64,000 nucleotides of DNA. It comes from an uncultured Salinicoccus sp. (GTDB taxonomy: Bacteria > Bacillota > Bacilli > Staphylococcales > Salinicoccaceae). The notes under the pieces are model-generated. The model was not told the origin of the DNA, searched no databases, and saw only the letters and a list, made by a program, of their open reading frames with translations. The stretch spans positions 124,001-188,000 of the forward strand of contig CANLWV010000004.1 of NCBI GenBank assembly GCA_947494965.1, read 5' to 3'. Positions 52,063-60,799 of the stretch are shown one piece after another. Positions within the stretch are counted from its first letter, which is position 1. The number at the start of each line of letters is the position of its first letter. A program made the position numbers and the translations under genes.

Positions 52063-52293
52063 ATAATGCGCCTCCTATAAAACATACCTTGAAAATAAGA
52101 TTTAAATCATCATACCACCATTGTACTTCTCAATTGAATAAAATAAAGCACTTTGCTTATTCTTCCATTTTCTTATCTTGGTGCATACAAATGTTTCCAA
52201 GGCACCCTGTCACGAAGACGGAATGTTTGGGAATGGACTGAAATATGATATGATTATCAAATAATACAGACTTTTCAGTAAAGTGGGGATATC

Positions 52294-53472
52294 ATGGCAA
52301 TCGATCCAAAAATCATAGAAGAAGTAGTGGTGTTCAGGCGTGAACTGCACCGCAATCCAGAGTTGAGCAGCGGGGAGCATGAAACATCGAGGCTGATCCG
52401 GCAAAGACTCGATGATATTGGAGTACCGTATACATGGGGGTATGCCGGTACCGGTGTGCTTGGGGTCATTCAAGGGGAGAAGCCCGGGCCGGTCATCGGA
52501 CTCAGGGCGGATATTGATGCATTGCCTATAAAGGAAATGTCAGGCGAACCATTCTCTTCCGAAAAAGAAGGTGTGATGCACGCGTGCGGTCATGATGCCC
52601 ATACAGCTATGCTGTATGGCACCGCCAAAAATCTGCTTAATCGAAGAGAAGAAATCGAAGGGATCATCCTGCTGATCTTTCAGCCTGCTGAAGAGCAATC
52701 GCCGACAGGCGGATCGCAGCGCATGATGGATGACGGGGTGTTTGACGAGTACAAACCGGAAGTGTTGATCGCCCAGCACGTCTGGCCACAGTTGCCGCCG
52801 GGTGAATTCGGTGTCATGGCCGGACCGATCATGGGCAACTCGGATCGCTTTAAGATAAAAGTGACGGGGTCAGGCGGCCATGCTGCAATGCCCCACGACA
52901 CCACCGATGCCATAGTGGCGACCAACCAGATTGTCACGGCACTCCAGACGATAGTCAGCAGAAATGCAGATCCTTTCGATCCGGCTGTCGTGACAATCGG
53001 CAAATTCAATGCTGGATCACAATATAATGTCATCGCTGAAACTGCCTTATTGGAAGGCACGATCCGCACCCAAAGTGCGGCTATGAAGCATAAAGTCAAG
53101 AAGCGGTTCTTTGCAGTCGTGGAAAATGTCTCGGCTGCCATGGGAGCAGAAGTCGAAATCGAGTATTTCGACGGGTATCCGGCAACTGTGAATGACCGTA
53201 AATGGGCGGATCAAGTCCATACGACGCTTTCTGGCCTATACGGTGAAAAAGCGTTGCCTGTCGTCAAACCGAGTCTTGGGGGAGAAGACTTCAGCAGATT
53301 TTTGCAGAACTATCCAGGTGTATACTACTGGCTCGGGAGTTCAACCGGGGACACCCAGAAACCACTTCATAATCCTTCATTCAGATTTAATGAAGATGCG
53401 ATTCCCTACGGGATAGAAGGCATGACAGAGATTGCCCTGGATACACTCCGGACATTGAAGAAAGACAAGTGA
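52294..53472 (+). CDS. M20 family amidohydrolase (hippurate hydrolase/N-acyl-amino-acid deacylase type)
   Basis: Cytoplasmic metallo-amidohydrolase of 392 residues that cleaves N-acyl amino acids or related amides. Metal and catalytic motifs: GLRADIDALPI, MHACGHDAHTAML, FQPAEEQSPTGGSQRMMDDGVFD and GGEDFSRFLQ. The dimerisation domain lies in the middle (SGGHAAMPHDTTDAIVATNQIV). ATG 52294 follows AAGTGGGGATATC. It stands alone with no adjacent transporter, unlike the two AbgT-linked M20 genes in the window. Substrate unknown. Confidence 0.93.
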   Translation: MAIDPKIIEEVVVFRRELHRNPELSSGEHETSRLIRQRLDDIGVPYTWGYAGTGVLGVIQGEKPGPVIGLRADIDALPIKEMSGEPFSSEKEGVMHACGHDAHTAMLYGTAKNLLNRREEIEGIILLIFQPAEEQSPTGGSQRMMDDGVFDEYKPEVLIAQHVWPQLPPGEFGVMAGPIMGNSDRFKIKVTGSGGHAAMPHDTTDAIVATNQIVTALQTIVSRNADPFDPAVVTIGKFNAGSQYNVIAETALLEGTIRTQSAAMKHKVKKRFFAVVENVSAAMGAEVEIEYFDGYPATVNDRKWADQVHTTLSGLYGEKALPVVKPSLGGEDFSRFLQNYPGVYYWLGSSTGDTQKPLHNPSFRFNEDAIPYGIEGMTEIALDTLRTLKKDK

Positions 53473-53520
53473 TAAAAAATCCCCGACCATCAGCCGGATA
53501 CATTCGGCTATGGTCAGGGG
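53473..53520 (-). terminator. terminator between M20 gene and membrane-protein gene
   Basis: CCCCGACCAT-AGCCG ... CGGCT-ATGGTC-GGGG stem-loop. The minus strand ends in ATTTTTTA, serving the membrane-protein gene; it may also stop the M20 transcript. Confidence 0.8.
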
Positions 53521-53525
53521 GAACA

Positions 53526-54752
53526 TTAATTATTTTCGTCTTCGTCTTCACCTTCGTATTCTTCTCGCTGTGCTTTTTCTTTCTCCTTTTCCTTCTCACG
53601 CTGCTTTTTGATCTTTTCATGGCGCTGGCGCTGTCTGTAGCCATATGTGCTGTCCAACACAACCTGCTCGTCTTCGAAAGCGGAGCCGAGTCCCCCGATG
53701 AGGGTCGAGATGCTGGCTGCAGTCCAGGCGATGATGAGAAAGTCAAAAATGACGATGTCACGCGATAATTGGGTTTCGAGTCCACTTGGCGGAACCAGCA
53801 TGAAGGTGGTCGCTAAAAATAGGACAAAAAGCAGCGCATAATACATCAGTACAGTCAGCAGCAATGTGAAGAAAGTCGACGCATTGTTCATTTTGCGTAT
53901 GAATTTGTTGTTATTTTCATCTTTCTTTTCCCAAAGCTGATGGGCCATGATGATCCATCCGACAAGCGCTAGAATGGCTGCACACATGAGGAGGAACAGT
54001 CGTACTACACTGTACTCATCGCTCAATTTCCATAATGTTGGAAACACCAAGGCATATGAACCCGTCGTAAAGGCGATGATCAGTATCTTCAAAAATGAAG
54101 GGAACATCTTCCATGGCTCATTGGCGAAAACCATACCAGAAATAATGCGGAGCATGCCGCTCATGCGCGATTTGACGGTATAGCGGACGGGAACTCCAGC
54201 ATCTTCCTCGACAGGCCTTTCACGGATGAGGGGAGAAAAACGTTCGAACAATCGACCCCCGATAAGTTCGCGCGAACCCTTATTGCGCAGTGCATCGTAT
54301 TTCTGTGGATCTTTCGAGTCAATATGTTCTTGCGCCTCTTCGCGTGATGAATCGGAGGTGCCGTAATAGATTTCGTTCATTAGCTGCAAGATGGCTTCCC
54401 GTACCCGATTCTCCATTTTGGTGAAGCCGAATCCCGGTAGGCTGATGAAGCCAACATTTTTATCTCTCAATGCTTCGGCAACCACTGGTTTCTCGTCCTC
54501 AAAAACTGGCAGATCAGTCAAGGCGATGGCGTAATCCCAATCCCCCTGGTCTTTCTTATCCGACACAGCTTCTATGACCTTATATGAATCGTTCGTTCCT
54601 CCGGTTAAGATATCCTCTTGATAATCGACATACCACTCATATTCATCTGTAATGTAATATTCGAGCATATCTGGCAGATTATCTATAAGGCTTGCACTGA
54701 CTCGGCCGGCGATGCCAGGTGCTGTGAATAGTGCGATACTGATTCTTTCCAT
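53526..54752 (-). CDS. unrecognised membrane protein with charged C-terminal tail
   Basis: About 408 residues. The N-terminal ~190 residues are soluble and resemble a Rossmann-like fold (MERISIALFTAPGIAGRVSASLIDNLPDML; later WDYAIALTDLPVF). At least four strongly hydrophobic segments follow between about 225 and 365. The last ~45 residues form a very basic then acidic tail rich in Lys, Arg and Glu (KIKKQREKEKEKEKAQ then EGEDEDEN), probably helical. ATG 54752 has TAGGAG 9-10 nt upstream; a further upstream ATG precedes that site and is rejected. No family is recognised; similar proteins in Bacillales carry a doubtful methylenetetrahydrofolate dehydrogenase label. Monocistronic. Confidence 0.75.
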   Translation of the reverse strand: MERISIALFTAPGIAGRVSASLIDNLPDMLEYYITDEYEWYVDYQEDILTGGTNDSYKVIEAVSDKKDQGDWDYAIALTDLPVFEDEKPVVAEALRDKNVGFISLPGFGFTKMENRVREAILQLMNEIYYGTSDSSREEAQEHIDSKDPQKYDALRNKGSRELIGGRLFERFSPLIRERPVEEDAGVPVRYTVKSRMSGMLRIISGMVFANEPWKMFPSFLKILIIAFTTGSYALVFPTLWKLSDEYSVVRLFLLMCAAILALVGWIIMAHQLWEKKDENNNKFIRKMNNASTFFTLLLTVLMYYALLFVLFLATTFMLVPPSGLETQLSRDIVIFDFLIIAWTAASISTLIGGLGSAFEDEQVVLDSTYGYRQRQRHEKIKKQREKEKEKEKAQREEYEGEDEDENN

Positions 54753-54888
54753 GTGTCCGGCTCCTATCATTTAAACATTCTTTTTATTTATATAACCATA
54801 ATGACAAAAGATATGCTTTATGTATATAAGTTATTGGCTTTTTTAGGGATTGTTCCCGTGGTCATTTTACGGAAAGTGGCAATAATAA

Positions 54889-54919
54889 CCCCCATCCCGG
54901 ATAAACTCCAGGATGGGGG
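54889..54919 (-). terminator. hairpin downstream of peroxiredoxin gene
   Basis: CCCCCATCC / GGATGGGGG stem with a 13-nt loop; on the minus strand it is followed by the weakly T-rich TTATTATT. Probable but not strong terminator. Confidence 0.5.
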
Positions 54920-54932
54920 TCCATATACCGCA

Positions 54933-55439
54933 TCATTTTAAGTTTTTTCTGATGTATTGGATGATTTTACGCAGTTCGTTTGGATGCGGCCGACCGAATG
55001 GACTCGTCTGTTTCTGCTGGTACATCAGTCTGCCGCTTTCGTCTGTCAGGAAGTAGGCTGGTTCAGGATGTTTTCCATGATCTTCATAGGGGGCGTCTTC
55101 CCCATGGTAATGTACACCGTATTTATCGAGGAATTCATAATCGTCATCGACGAGTACTGGGAAGGTGAACCCATGATCATCGACCATTTTCTCAAGGTCT
55201 TCCTTGTCGTCGTGCGTGATGGTGATCAAGTTGATGTTGTGCTTATCGAAGTAGCTTTTGCTTGATTCGAATTCATCCAATTCTTCCATGCACGCCGGGC
55301 ACCATGAACCGCGGAAGTACACGATGAGGTGCCAATGGTTGCCTTTCTCCGCTAAAACATCAGAAAAGGTCACTGTTTTTCCTTCAAGGGATTCGAGGGA
55401 GAAATCCGGGAATTGTTCATTCAGTTTAAATTGTGGCAT
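54933..55439 (-). CDS. peroxiredoxin/thioredoxin-fold family protein (AhpC/TSA type)
   Basis: Cytoplasmic thioredoxin-fold protein of 168 residues. The active region reads VYFRGSWCPACMEELDEFESSKSYFDKHNINLITITHDD, with a W-C-P-A-C motif combining peroxiredoxin-like context and a resolving Cys three residues on. This is typical of the redoxin/AhpC-TSA group that reduces peroxides or disulfides. Start ATG 55439 has GAAAGGGGCGG upstream; a further in-frame ATG at 55463 precedes that site. It diverges from the HAD gene and is monocistronic. Confidence 0.88.
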   Translation of the reverse strand: MPQFKLNEQFPDFSLESLEGKTVTFSDVLAEKGNHWHLIVYFRGSWCPACMEELDEFESSKSYFDKHNINLITITHDDKEDLEKMVDDHGFTFPVLVDDDYEFLDKYGVHYHGEDAPYEDHGKHPEPAYFLTDESGRLMYQQKQTSPFGRPHPNELRKIIQYIRKNLK

Positions 55440-55568
55440 TATTGTTCCGCCCCTTTCTATCAATTCATATTACAGAACCCCGAATTAAATTGTCCAACAC
55501 TCTGCCTATTGGTTTTCCGGCAGGAGAATAGGGTAGAAGTCCATCAAAAGATAATCGGGGAGGCAAGT

Positions 55569-56228
55569 ATGATGATAAAGGCACTGGTATTCGATGCGTA
55601 CGGAACACTTTATGATGTACATTCCGTAAAGAAAGCTTGTGAAAAACTTTTTCCGGAAAAGGGGGAATCAATCAGTATAGTATGGCGTAAAAAACAGCTG
55701 GAATATTTCTTCCAGCGTCAGCTGATGGGACGTTACCGGCCTTTCGATGAACTTACGCAAGATGCTTTAGTGTTTGCCTGTAAAGCAGAAGGCGTAAAGC
55801 CGTCACAGCAGGAAATCAAGACATTGATGGATGCCTATCTGGAGCTCGAATTGTTTGATGAAGTCGAAGATGTGCTTGCTGAATGCAAAGGGGTGCAACG
55901 CGTCATCTTTTCGAACGGGTCTCCAAATATGATCGAGCCGCTTGTTTCCGGTTCGCAGATCGAACCGCATATCGACAAGATCATCAGTGCAGATGGCGTA
56001 AAACAATATAAGCCGGCTGCCCCTGCCTATGCCTACGCCCTTGACCAGCTTGATGTCAACCGAGATGAGGTATTGTTCATGTCCTCCAACAGCTGGGACA
56101 TTATGGGGGCGGCAAGCTTCGGTTTCCATACAACATGGATCAATCGTGGACGCAATCAACCCGACAACCTGGATATACAGCCTGAGAAGGCTTATACGGA
56201 TCTCAAGGGGATACTTGAATGGCTCTAA
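55569..56228 (+). CDS. haloacid dehalogenase, type II
   Basis: Cytoplasmic HAD-superfamily hydrolase, about 219 residues, resembling (S)-2-haloacid dehalogenases that hydrolyse 2-haloalkanoates. Motif I is FDAYGTLYDVHSV with the nucleophile Asp; motif II is VIFSNGSPNMIEPLV; motif III Lys is in VKQYKPAAPAYAYAL; motif IV is VLFMSSNSWDIMGAASFGFHTTWINR. The FDAYGTLxD and SSNxWD patterns are diagnostic for type II. ATG 55569 follows GGGGAGGCAAGT; the frame is open further upstream but without a site. Physiological substrate may not be halogenated. Confidence 0.92.
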   Translation: MMIKALVFDAYGTLYDVHSVKKACEKLFPEKGESISIVWRKKQLEYFFQRQLMGRYRPFDELTQDALVFACKAEGVKPSQQEIKTLMDAYLELELFDEVEDVLAECKGVQRVIFSNGSPNMIEPLVSGSQIEPHIDKIISADGVKQYKPAAPAYAYALDQLDVNRDEVLFMSSNSWDIMGAASFGFHTTWINRGRNQPDNLDIQPEKAYTDLKGILEWL

Positions 56229-56239
56229 GTGTATAGAAT

Positions 56240-56267
56240 GACGCCCCATCCAGTTGGATGGGGCGTC
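56240..56267 (+). terminator. terminator of HAD dehalogenase gene
   Basis: GACGCCCCATCC / GGATGGGGCGTC stem with an AGTT loop; only a short T-rich tail follows. Confidence 0.75.
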
Positions 56268-56303
56268 TTCGTCAGTCATGATATATAACTGGAATAATCC
56301 AGA

Positions 56304-57053
56304 TTAGTACAATTTAGTGGATCCGCCATCGACCATGATAGTCTGTCCAGTGATGTAGTCGGAGTCTTCGCTGGCCAGGAAGACAGCTGTTTTGCCGATG
56401 TCATTTTGAGGATCACCAAGGCGGCGCAATGGAATGGCATTGACCATTTCTTCATATTGCTCAGGGTCGCTCTTACTCCATGCTTCAACACCTTCAGTTT
56501 TGGCGATCGGCGAAATGATGTTGATGTTGATGTTGTCAGGGCCCCATTCGTTGGCTGCAACGCGGGTCATGCCACGGATGGCTTCTTTGGCTGCCGCATA
56601 TGCGGTCTGGGTCGGCTGACCATTGATGCCAGCACCGGAAGCGAAGTTGATGACTTTGCCTTCACTTTTCTTCAAGTGCGGGTGACATGCTTTCATGAAG
56701 TGGAAAGTCGGGTAGAATCCCGTATTGAATGACAGGTCGAACATATCGAGTGTTGTGTCCATCAGCATGGCTTGCTTGGAGGCATGGGCATTATTGACAA
56801 GGATGTCGATGCCGCCAAATTTATCTACAACACTGTCGACGACAGATTTGACATTTTCTTCTTTTGAAATATCTTTGATGATCAACATACCTTCAGTGTA
56901 TTGATTGATCTCCTCGAGTGTCTGCTGACCTTTTTCTTCGTTGATATCCACGATGGTGATATGGGCGCCTTCTTTTGCCATAGCAAGTGCGATTCCGCGT
57001 CCGATGCCGGATGCACTTCCGGTAATGATGCCTACTTTACCTTTCAGTCTCAT
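56304..57053 (-). CDS. short-chain dehydrogenase/reductase
   Basis: Classical NAD(P)-dependent SDR, 249 residues. Cofactor motif TGSASGIG at about 12-19, NNA motif in ILVNNAHAS, catalytic Ser/Tyr/Lys in FASGAGING...YAAAK, and the C-terminal YITGQTIMVDGGSTKLY. An acidic residue after strand 2 (VDINEE) favours NAD. ATG 57053 has AAAAGGAG upstream; an extension to 57083 would precede that site. It begins 27 nt after the marR gene and should be cotranscribed with it, so its expression probably depends on a ligand of that regulator. Substrate unknown. Confidence 0.93.
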   Translation of the reverse strand: MRLKGKVGIITGSASGIGRGIALAMAKEGAHITIVDINEEKGQQTLEEINQYTEGMLIIKDISKEENVKSVVDSVVDKFGGIDILVNNAHASKQAMLMDTTLDMFDLSFNTGFYPTFHFMKACHPHLKKSEGKVINFASGAGINGQPTQTAYAAAKEAIRGMTRVAANEWGPDNININIISPIAKTEGVEAWSKSDPEQYEEMVNAIPLRRLGDPQNDIGKTAVFLASEDSDYITGQTIMVDGGSTKLY

Positions 57054-57079
57054 AATCAAGCTCCTTTTAAATGATAGTT

Positions 57080-57514
57080 TCAACAGTCGTCGTCCATCAG
57101 ATGATGAAGCAGTTTCTTCTGTATGCTGAGATACTGGTTGAGTTCGTCATCAGTGAGTACAGAGTAGAGAGTCTCCCGCATCTTCAGCCCATGCGTATGT
57201 GCCTCTTCCAACAAGATTCTGCCGGCGTCTGTTATAACGAGTTTGCTGACACGCCTGTCGCCTTCCTGGGTACAGCGTCTCACATATCCTGACTGTACCA
57301 GCTTGTTGGCGATGCCTGTCATGGCACCTGTAGTATAACCGAGCACGCGGGCGAGTTGAGAGGGCATCTGGGCGCCTTCTTCACCTAGACGGTTGAGTAC
57401 GATGATCTGCGACACGCTGATGTTACGGTTGAACGTCTTCAAATAATGGACAACGGCCTTATCGCTCAGCATTTCCGAAATGTGGATAAGTTCGATAAAT
57501 GTAGAATGCTTCAT
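57080..57514 (-). CDS. MarR family transcriptional regulator
   Basis: 144-residue winged-helix regulator. The HTH reads ISVSQIIVLNRLGEEGAQMPSQLARVLGYTTGAMTGIANKLVQSGYVRR with wing EGDRRVSKLVITDAGRILLEEA. ATG 57514 follows AGGAGGATC. It is the first gene of a two-gene unit with the SDR. Upstream is a TATAAT box (57562-57557 on the minus strand) overlapped on its -35 side by TAAGAT-containing repeats that probably form the operator. The ligand is unknown; quinone- or aldehyde-sensing MarR proteins often control such reductases (inference). Confidence 0.92.
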   Translation of the reverse strand: MKHSTFIELIHISEMLSDKAVVHYLKTFNRNISVSQIIVLNRLGEEGAQMPSQLARVLGYTTGAMTGIANKLVQSGYVRRCTQEGDRRVSKLVITDAGRILLEEAHTHGLKMRETLYSVLTDDELNQYLSIQKKLLHHLMDDDC

Positions 57515-57571
57515 GATAAACGATCCTCCTTTAAATGAAAATTCTTCCTTGATTCCATTATAGCATGAATC

Positions 57572-57604
57572 ATCTTATCAGTAAGATATTTAGCACTAAG
57601 ATAT
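57572..57604 (-). promoter_or_regulatory. operator-like repeats upstream of marR-SDR
   Basis: ATCTTA-TCAG-TAAGAT inverted repeat (57572-57587), plus the direct repeat TAAGATAT at 57582 and 57597, 15 bp apart. They overlap the -35 region of a promoter whose -10 (TATAAT) is at 57562-57557. Confidence 0.55.
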
Positions 57605-57615
57605 ATATATGCAAG

Positions 57616-57642
57616 TAAAAACCGCCTGTTTATAGGCGGTTT
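57616..57642 (-). terminator. terminator of glnA
   Basis: AAACCGCCT / AGGCGGTTT stem with a 6-nt loop and a short T run on the minus strand, just after the glnA stop codon. Confidence 0.85.
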
Positions 57643-57650
57643 CCACTTTT

Positions 57651-58985
57651 TTAGTAATGCTTCAGATACTCATTGAGTTCCCAGTCGGTGACTTGTGCGC
57701 TGTATATTTTCCATTCGAGTGATTTGTTGTCATGGAACTGCTTATATATGTGATTACCGAGTGCTTCTTGGATGACGGTATCCTCTTTAAGCGCTTTAAG
57801 TGCGGTGTAGAGTGTCGTCGGCAAGTCTTCTACATTTTCGACTTCCCGCTGTTGCTTCGTCATTTCATAGATATTTGCATCTACGGGCGTGTCGAGTTCG
57901 GTTTCGTTTTTGATGCCGTCAAGCCCGGCATTCAAGACGACGGCTGTCGCGAGATACGGGTTGGCGGAAGGATCCAGGGAACGTACTTCCGCCCGTGTCG
58001 CAGCCCCGCGGGTGGAAGGTATGCGGAGGAGTGGTGAACGGTTGCGTCCGCTCCATGCGATATAACGCGGTGCTTCAAAGCCTGATTGGATGCGCTTATA
58101 GGAATTTACAAGCGGGTTGCACACGGCAGTATAGCCTCTAGCATGATTGAGCAAGCCCGCCATGAAGTGGCGCATCTCTTTACTGAGACCGAATTCGTCA
58201 TTCTCATCATAGAAGGCATTTTTGCCATCCTTGAACAATGAAACATTGTAGTGCATACCACTGCCTGACTGGTTATCGATTGGTTTCGGCATGAATGTGG
58301 CATGCAGATTGTAACGTCTGGCAACAGTTTTAGCGACAAGCTTGAATGTCTGTATATTATCGGATGTAGTGACTGCATCTGAGTATTCGAAACTGATCTC
58401 CTGCTGGCCTGGGGCATTCTCATGGTGGAACATTTCGATATCAAAGCCCATCTCTTCAAGTGTACGTGATATTTCCCGACGGCATTCCTCACCGTCATCC
58501 ATCGCGGCCAAGTCAAAATAGCCACCTTCGTCGCTTGGCTCGGTTGTAGGTTGGCCGCCTTTATCCAACTTGAACAGGAAGAATTCCGGTTCTGCACCAA
58601 GATTGAACCTGTCATAGCCCATCTCTTGCATTTCATTGACTACACGCTTCAAATTCGAACGGGGATCTCCTTCGAACGGCTGTCCATCAATGCAGTAGAC
58701 ATCGCAGATCAGTCTGCCGATCTTAGTATCATCTTGTGACCAGGGGAAGATGACCCAAGTATTCAGGTCGGGCTTAAGATACATATCGGACTCCTCCAGG
58801 CGCACAAAACCTTCAATGGAAGAACCGTCAAACATCATTTCTCCGTCCAATGCCTTATCCAGTTGGCGGGAAGGGATCTCCACGTTTTTGATGTGACCCA
58901 AAATATCTGTGAATTGAAGCCTGATGTACCTCACATTTTGTTCCTCAGCCATCTTTAGAATATCTTCCCTCGAGTACTCGGTCAT
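57651..58985 (-). CDS. glnA: glutamine synthetase, type I
   Basis: Cytoplasmic dodecameric enzyme joining glutamate and ammonia with ATP. 444 residues, the length of the Gram-positive GSI-alpha class. The beta-grasp N-terminus has [22 protein letters not shown] and [10 protein letters not shown]. Metal and substrate motifs follow: [40 protein letters not shown] and NRSPLLRIP. The GSI-alpha class is feedback inhibited, not adenylylated. ATG 58985 follows TAGGAGTG. Unlike Bacillus and Staphylococcus, no glnR lies upstream, and I found no clear TGTNAN7TNACA GlnR box in the leader. Confidence 0.96.
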   Translation of the reverse strand: MTEYSREDILKMAEEQNVRYIRLQFTDILGHIKNVEIPSRQLDKALDGEMMFDGSSIEGFVRLEESDMYLKPDLNTWVIFPWSQDDTKIGRLICDVYCIDGQPFEGDPRSNLKRVVNEMQEMGYDRFNLGAEPEFFLFKLDKGGQPTTEPSDEGGYFDLAAMDDGEECRREISRTLEEMGFDIEMFHHENAPGQQEISFEYSDAVTTSDNIQTFKLVAKTVARRYNLHATFMPKPIDNQSGSGMHYNVSLFKDGKNAFYDENDEFGLSKEMRHFMAGLLNHARGYTAVCNPLVNSYKRIQSGFEAPRYIAWSGRNRSPLLRIPSTRGAATRAEVRSLDPSANPYLATAVVLNAGLDGIKNETELDTPVDANIYEMTKQQREVENVEDLPTTLYTALKALKEDTVIQEALGNHIYKQFHDNKSLEWKIYSAQVTDWELNEYLKHY

Positions 58986-59122
58986 AAAATTAACACACTC
59001 CTATGTTATTTGGTGCCGACCTTACAATCGACACGTTTCTATACATGTTTACCTCAACAATGGGGTGTCCAAACATTGAGACTGAATTTTTATCGAATAA
59101 TTCTGATGGTTACCAAAGGGCT

Positions 59123-59134
59123 TCGAATATTCGA
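59123..59134. promoter_or_regulatory. 12-bp palindrome upstream of second abgT
   Basis: TCGAATATTCGA, a perfect palindrome about 117 nt before the AbgT start in the glnA-abgT divergent region. A possible regulator site; no regulator is adjacent. Confidence 0.3.
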
Positions 59135-59250
59135 GGTGTTATCTTCTCAACCATCTATTTTTAGAATATTAAAATAACCGTTGTGATTTCCTTTTATATT
59201 TGGAATAATGAAACTATTGTCAAAAATTCTAACTGAAGGGGCGGTGTTTT

Positions 59251-60780
59251 ATGGAAGATAATCAGAAGAAAGGCCTGTTCAGCCGCTTTCTCGATATCGT
59301 CGAGCGGGTCGGAAACAGGTTGCCCGACCCGATTGTGCTCTTTATCATACTCATGTTCATCATCCTCGGTGCATCATTCGTTGGGGGCATGATGAATTGG
59401 GAAGCTGAAAACCCAGCGGATGGTGAAACGATCCAAGCGGTGAACCTGCTGAATGGAGAGGGGATCGTCCGCATATTCACTGGAGCAATCACGAACTTCA
59501 GTGAATTTCCCCCACTTGGCATGGTGCTGGTCGTCATGATCGGTATCGGCATCGCCGATAAATCAGGCTACTTTGAGACTGCAATGAAACGTGCGATCGA
59601 AGTGTCGCCGAAGGCGCTTATACTCCCGGCCATTATCCTCGTCGGCATACTCGGCAATGTCGCCGGTGATGCAGCGCCGATCATCCTACCACCCATCGCG
59701 GCGATGGTGGTCATGAAGCTTGGCTATCACCCCTTTGTCGGGCTGGTCATGGCTTATGCCGCCTCTCTAGGGGCATTTGCCGCCAACCTCATCCCAGGCA
59801 TGACGGAGGCGCTGGCGATTGCGTTCACAGAACCTGCGGCCCAGCTGATTGCGCCGGATTACACAGGCAATATATTGATGAACTACTATTTTACAGCAGT
59901 TGCGACTTTCTTCCTGCTGTTCATCGTCTATATCGTAACCAAGAAAATCACGGTGCCTCGCCTCGGTACATATGAAGGGATGGAGACGGCTGATCATCAA
60001 CCCCTTGAAAAGAAAGAAATTACAGCGTTGCGGTGGGCCAATATTTCTGCGTTGCTGACTTTCGTTGTATTCATGATTTTTCTGTTGCCGGAAAATGGGA
60101 TTTTCCGTAATGCTGAGACAGGCTCAATCATCCAGGAATCTCCTTTTATGGATTCGATCATTTTCATACTGACCATCTTCTTCTTTGTGCCTGGCTTGGT
60201 CTATGGAATGAAGGCGGGCACCATCCGGTCGACCAGGGATTTCGGCGGCATGCTCGGCTCGGCGATGGGGACGATGGGAAGCTACATCGTGCTAGTCTTC
60301 TTCGCCGCCCAGATGCTCGCTTATTTCAGCTGGAGTAATCTGGGGCCGATCATTGCGATAAAGGGTGCGAATTTACTGGAAGCGGCGAACGCCTCCGGCA
60401 TCCCGCTCATCATCGGTTTTATCCTATTGGCTGGTCTCATCAACCTGCTCATCGGCAGTGCTTCTGCAAAGTGGGCAATTCTGGCTCCGGTCTTCGTCCC
60501 GATGTTCATGCTGCTTGGTTTCGATCCGGCCTTCACCCAGATGCTCTACCGGATCGGAGATTCATTTACGAACCCGATCACTCCAATGCTGCCGTACCTG
60601 CCATTGCTGCTGGCTTTTGCGCAAAAGTACGATAAGGATGCAGGACTTGGTACTTTGCTGTCAGCATTGCTGCCATATTCGATTGTATTATTCTTCGCTT
60701 GGACGATCTTGCTGATCGTATGGTATTTGATCGGCATCCCTCTAGGCATTGATGGGCCGATCTACTTGCCTGAAAAATAA
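59251..60780 (+). CDS. AbgT family transporter (second copy)
   Basis: 509-residue paralogue of the transporter at 31505-33028, sharing FSRFLDIVERVGNRLPDPIVLFIILMFIIL, GILGNVAGDAAPIILPPIAAMVVMKLGYHPFVGLVMAYAASLGAFAANLIPG, and SASAKWAILAPVFVPMFMLLGFDPAFTQMLYRIGDSFTNPITPMLPYLPLLL. Predicted to move p-aminobenzoyl-glutamate-like or other amide-linked acidic compounds. ATG 59251 follows AAGGGGCGG. An M20 hydrolase gene begins 19 nt downstream. That M20 enzyme is of the generic hippurate-hydrolase type, not AbgA-like, so this pair probably handles a different N-acyl amino acid. Confidence 0.92.
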   Translation: MEDNQKKGLFSRFLDIVERVGNRLPDPIVLFIILMFIILGASFVGGMMNWEAENPADGETIQAVNLLNGEGIVRIFTGAITNFSEFPPLGMVLVVMIGIGIADKSGYFETAMKRAIEVSPKALILPAIILVGILGNVAGDAAPIILPPIAAMVVMKLGYHPFVGLVMAYAASLGAFAANLIPGMTEALAIAFTEPAAQLIAPDYTGNILMNYYFTAVATFFLLFIVYIVTKKITVPRLGTYEGMETADHQPLEKKEITALRWANISALLTFVVFMIFLLPENGIFRNAETGSIIQESPFMDSIIFILTIFFFVPGLVYGMKAGTIRSTRDFGGMLGSAMGTMGSYIVLVFFAAQMLAYFSWSNLGPIIAIKGANLLEAANASGIPLIIGFILLAGLINLLIGSASAKWAILAPVFVPMFMLLGFDPAFTQMLYRIGDSFTNPITPMLPYLPLLLAFAQKYDKDAGLGTLLSALLPYSIVLFFAWTILLIVWYLIGIPLGIDGPIYLPEK

Positions 60781-60799
60781 TTATCAAGGAGGAAATGAA

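Noticed and set aside
53526-54752. Methylenetetrahydrofolate dehydrogenase function for the membrane protein
   Set aside because: The protein has at least four membrane segments and no recognisable FolD motifs. I treat that label for similar proteins as unreliable.
58986-59250. GlnR box upstream of glnA
   Set aside because: TAACA...TGTTA and TGTTA...TTACA pairs occur, but orientation or spacing does not fit TGTNAN7TNACA.
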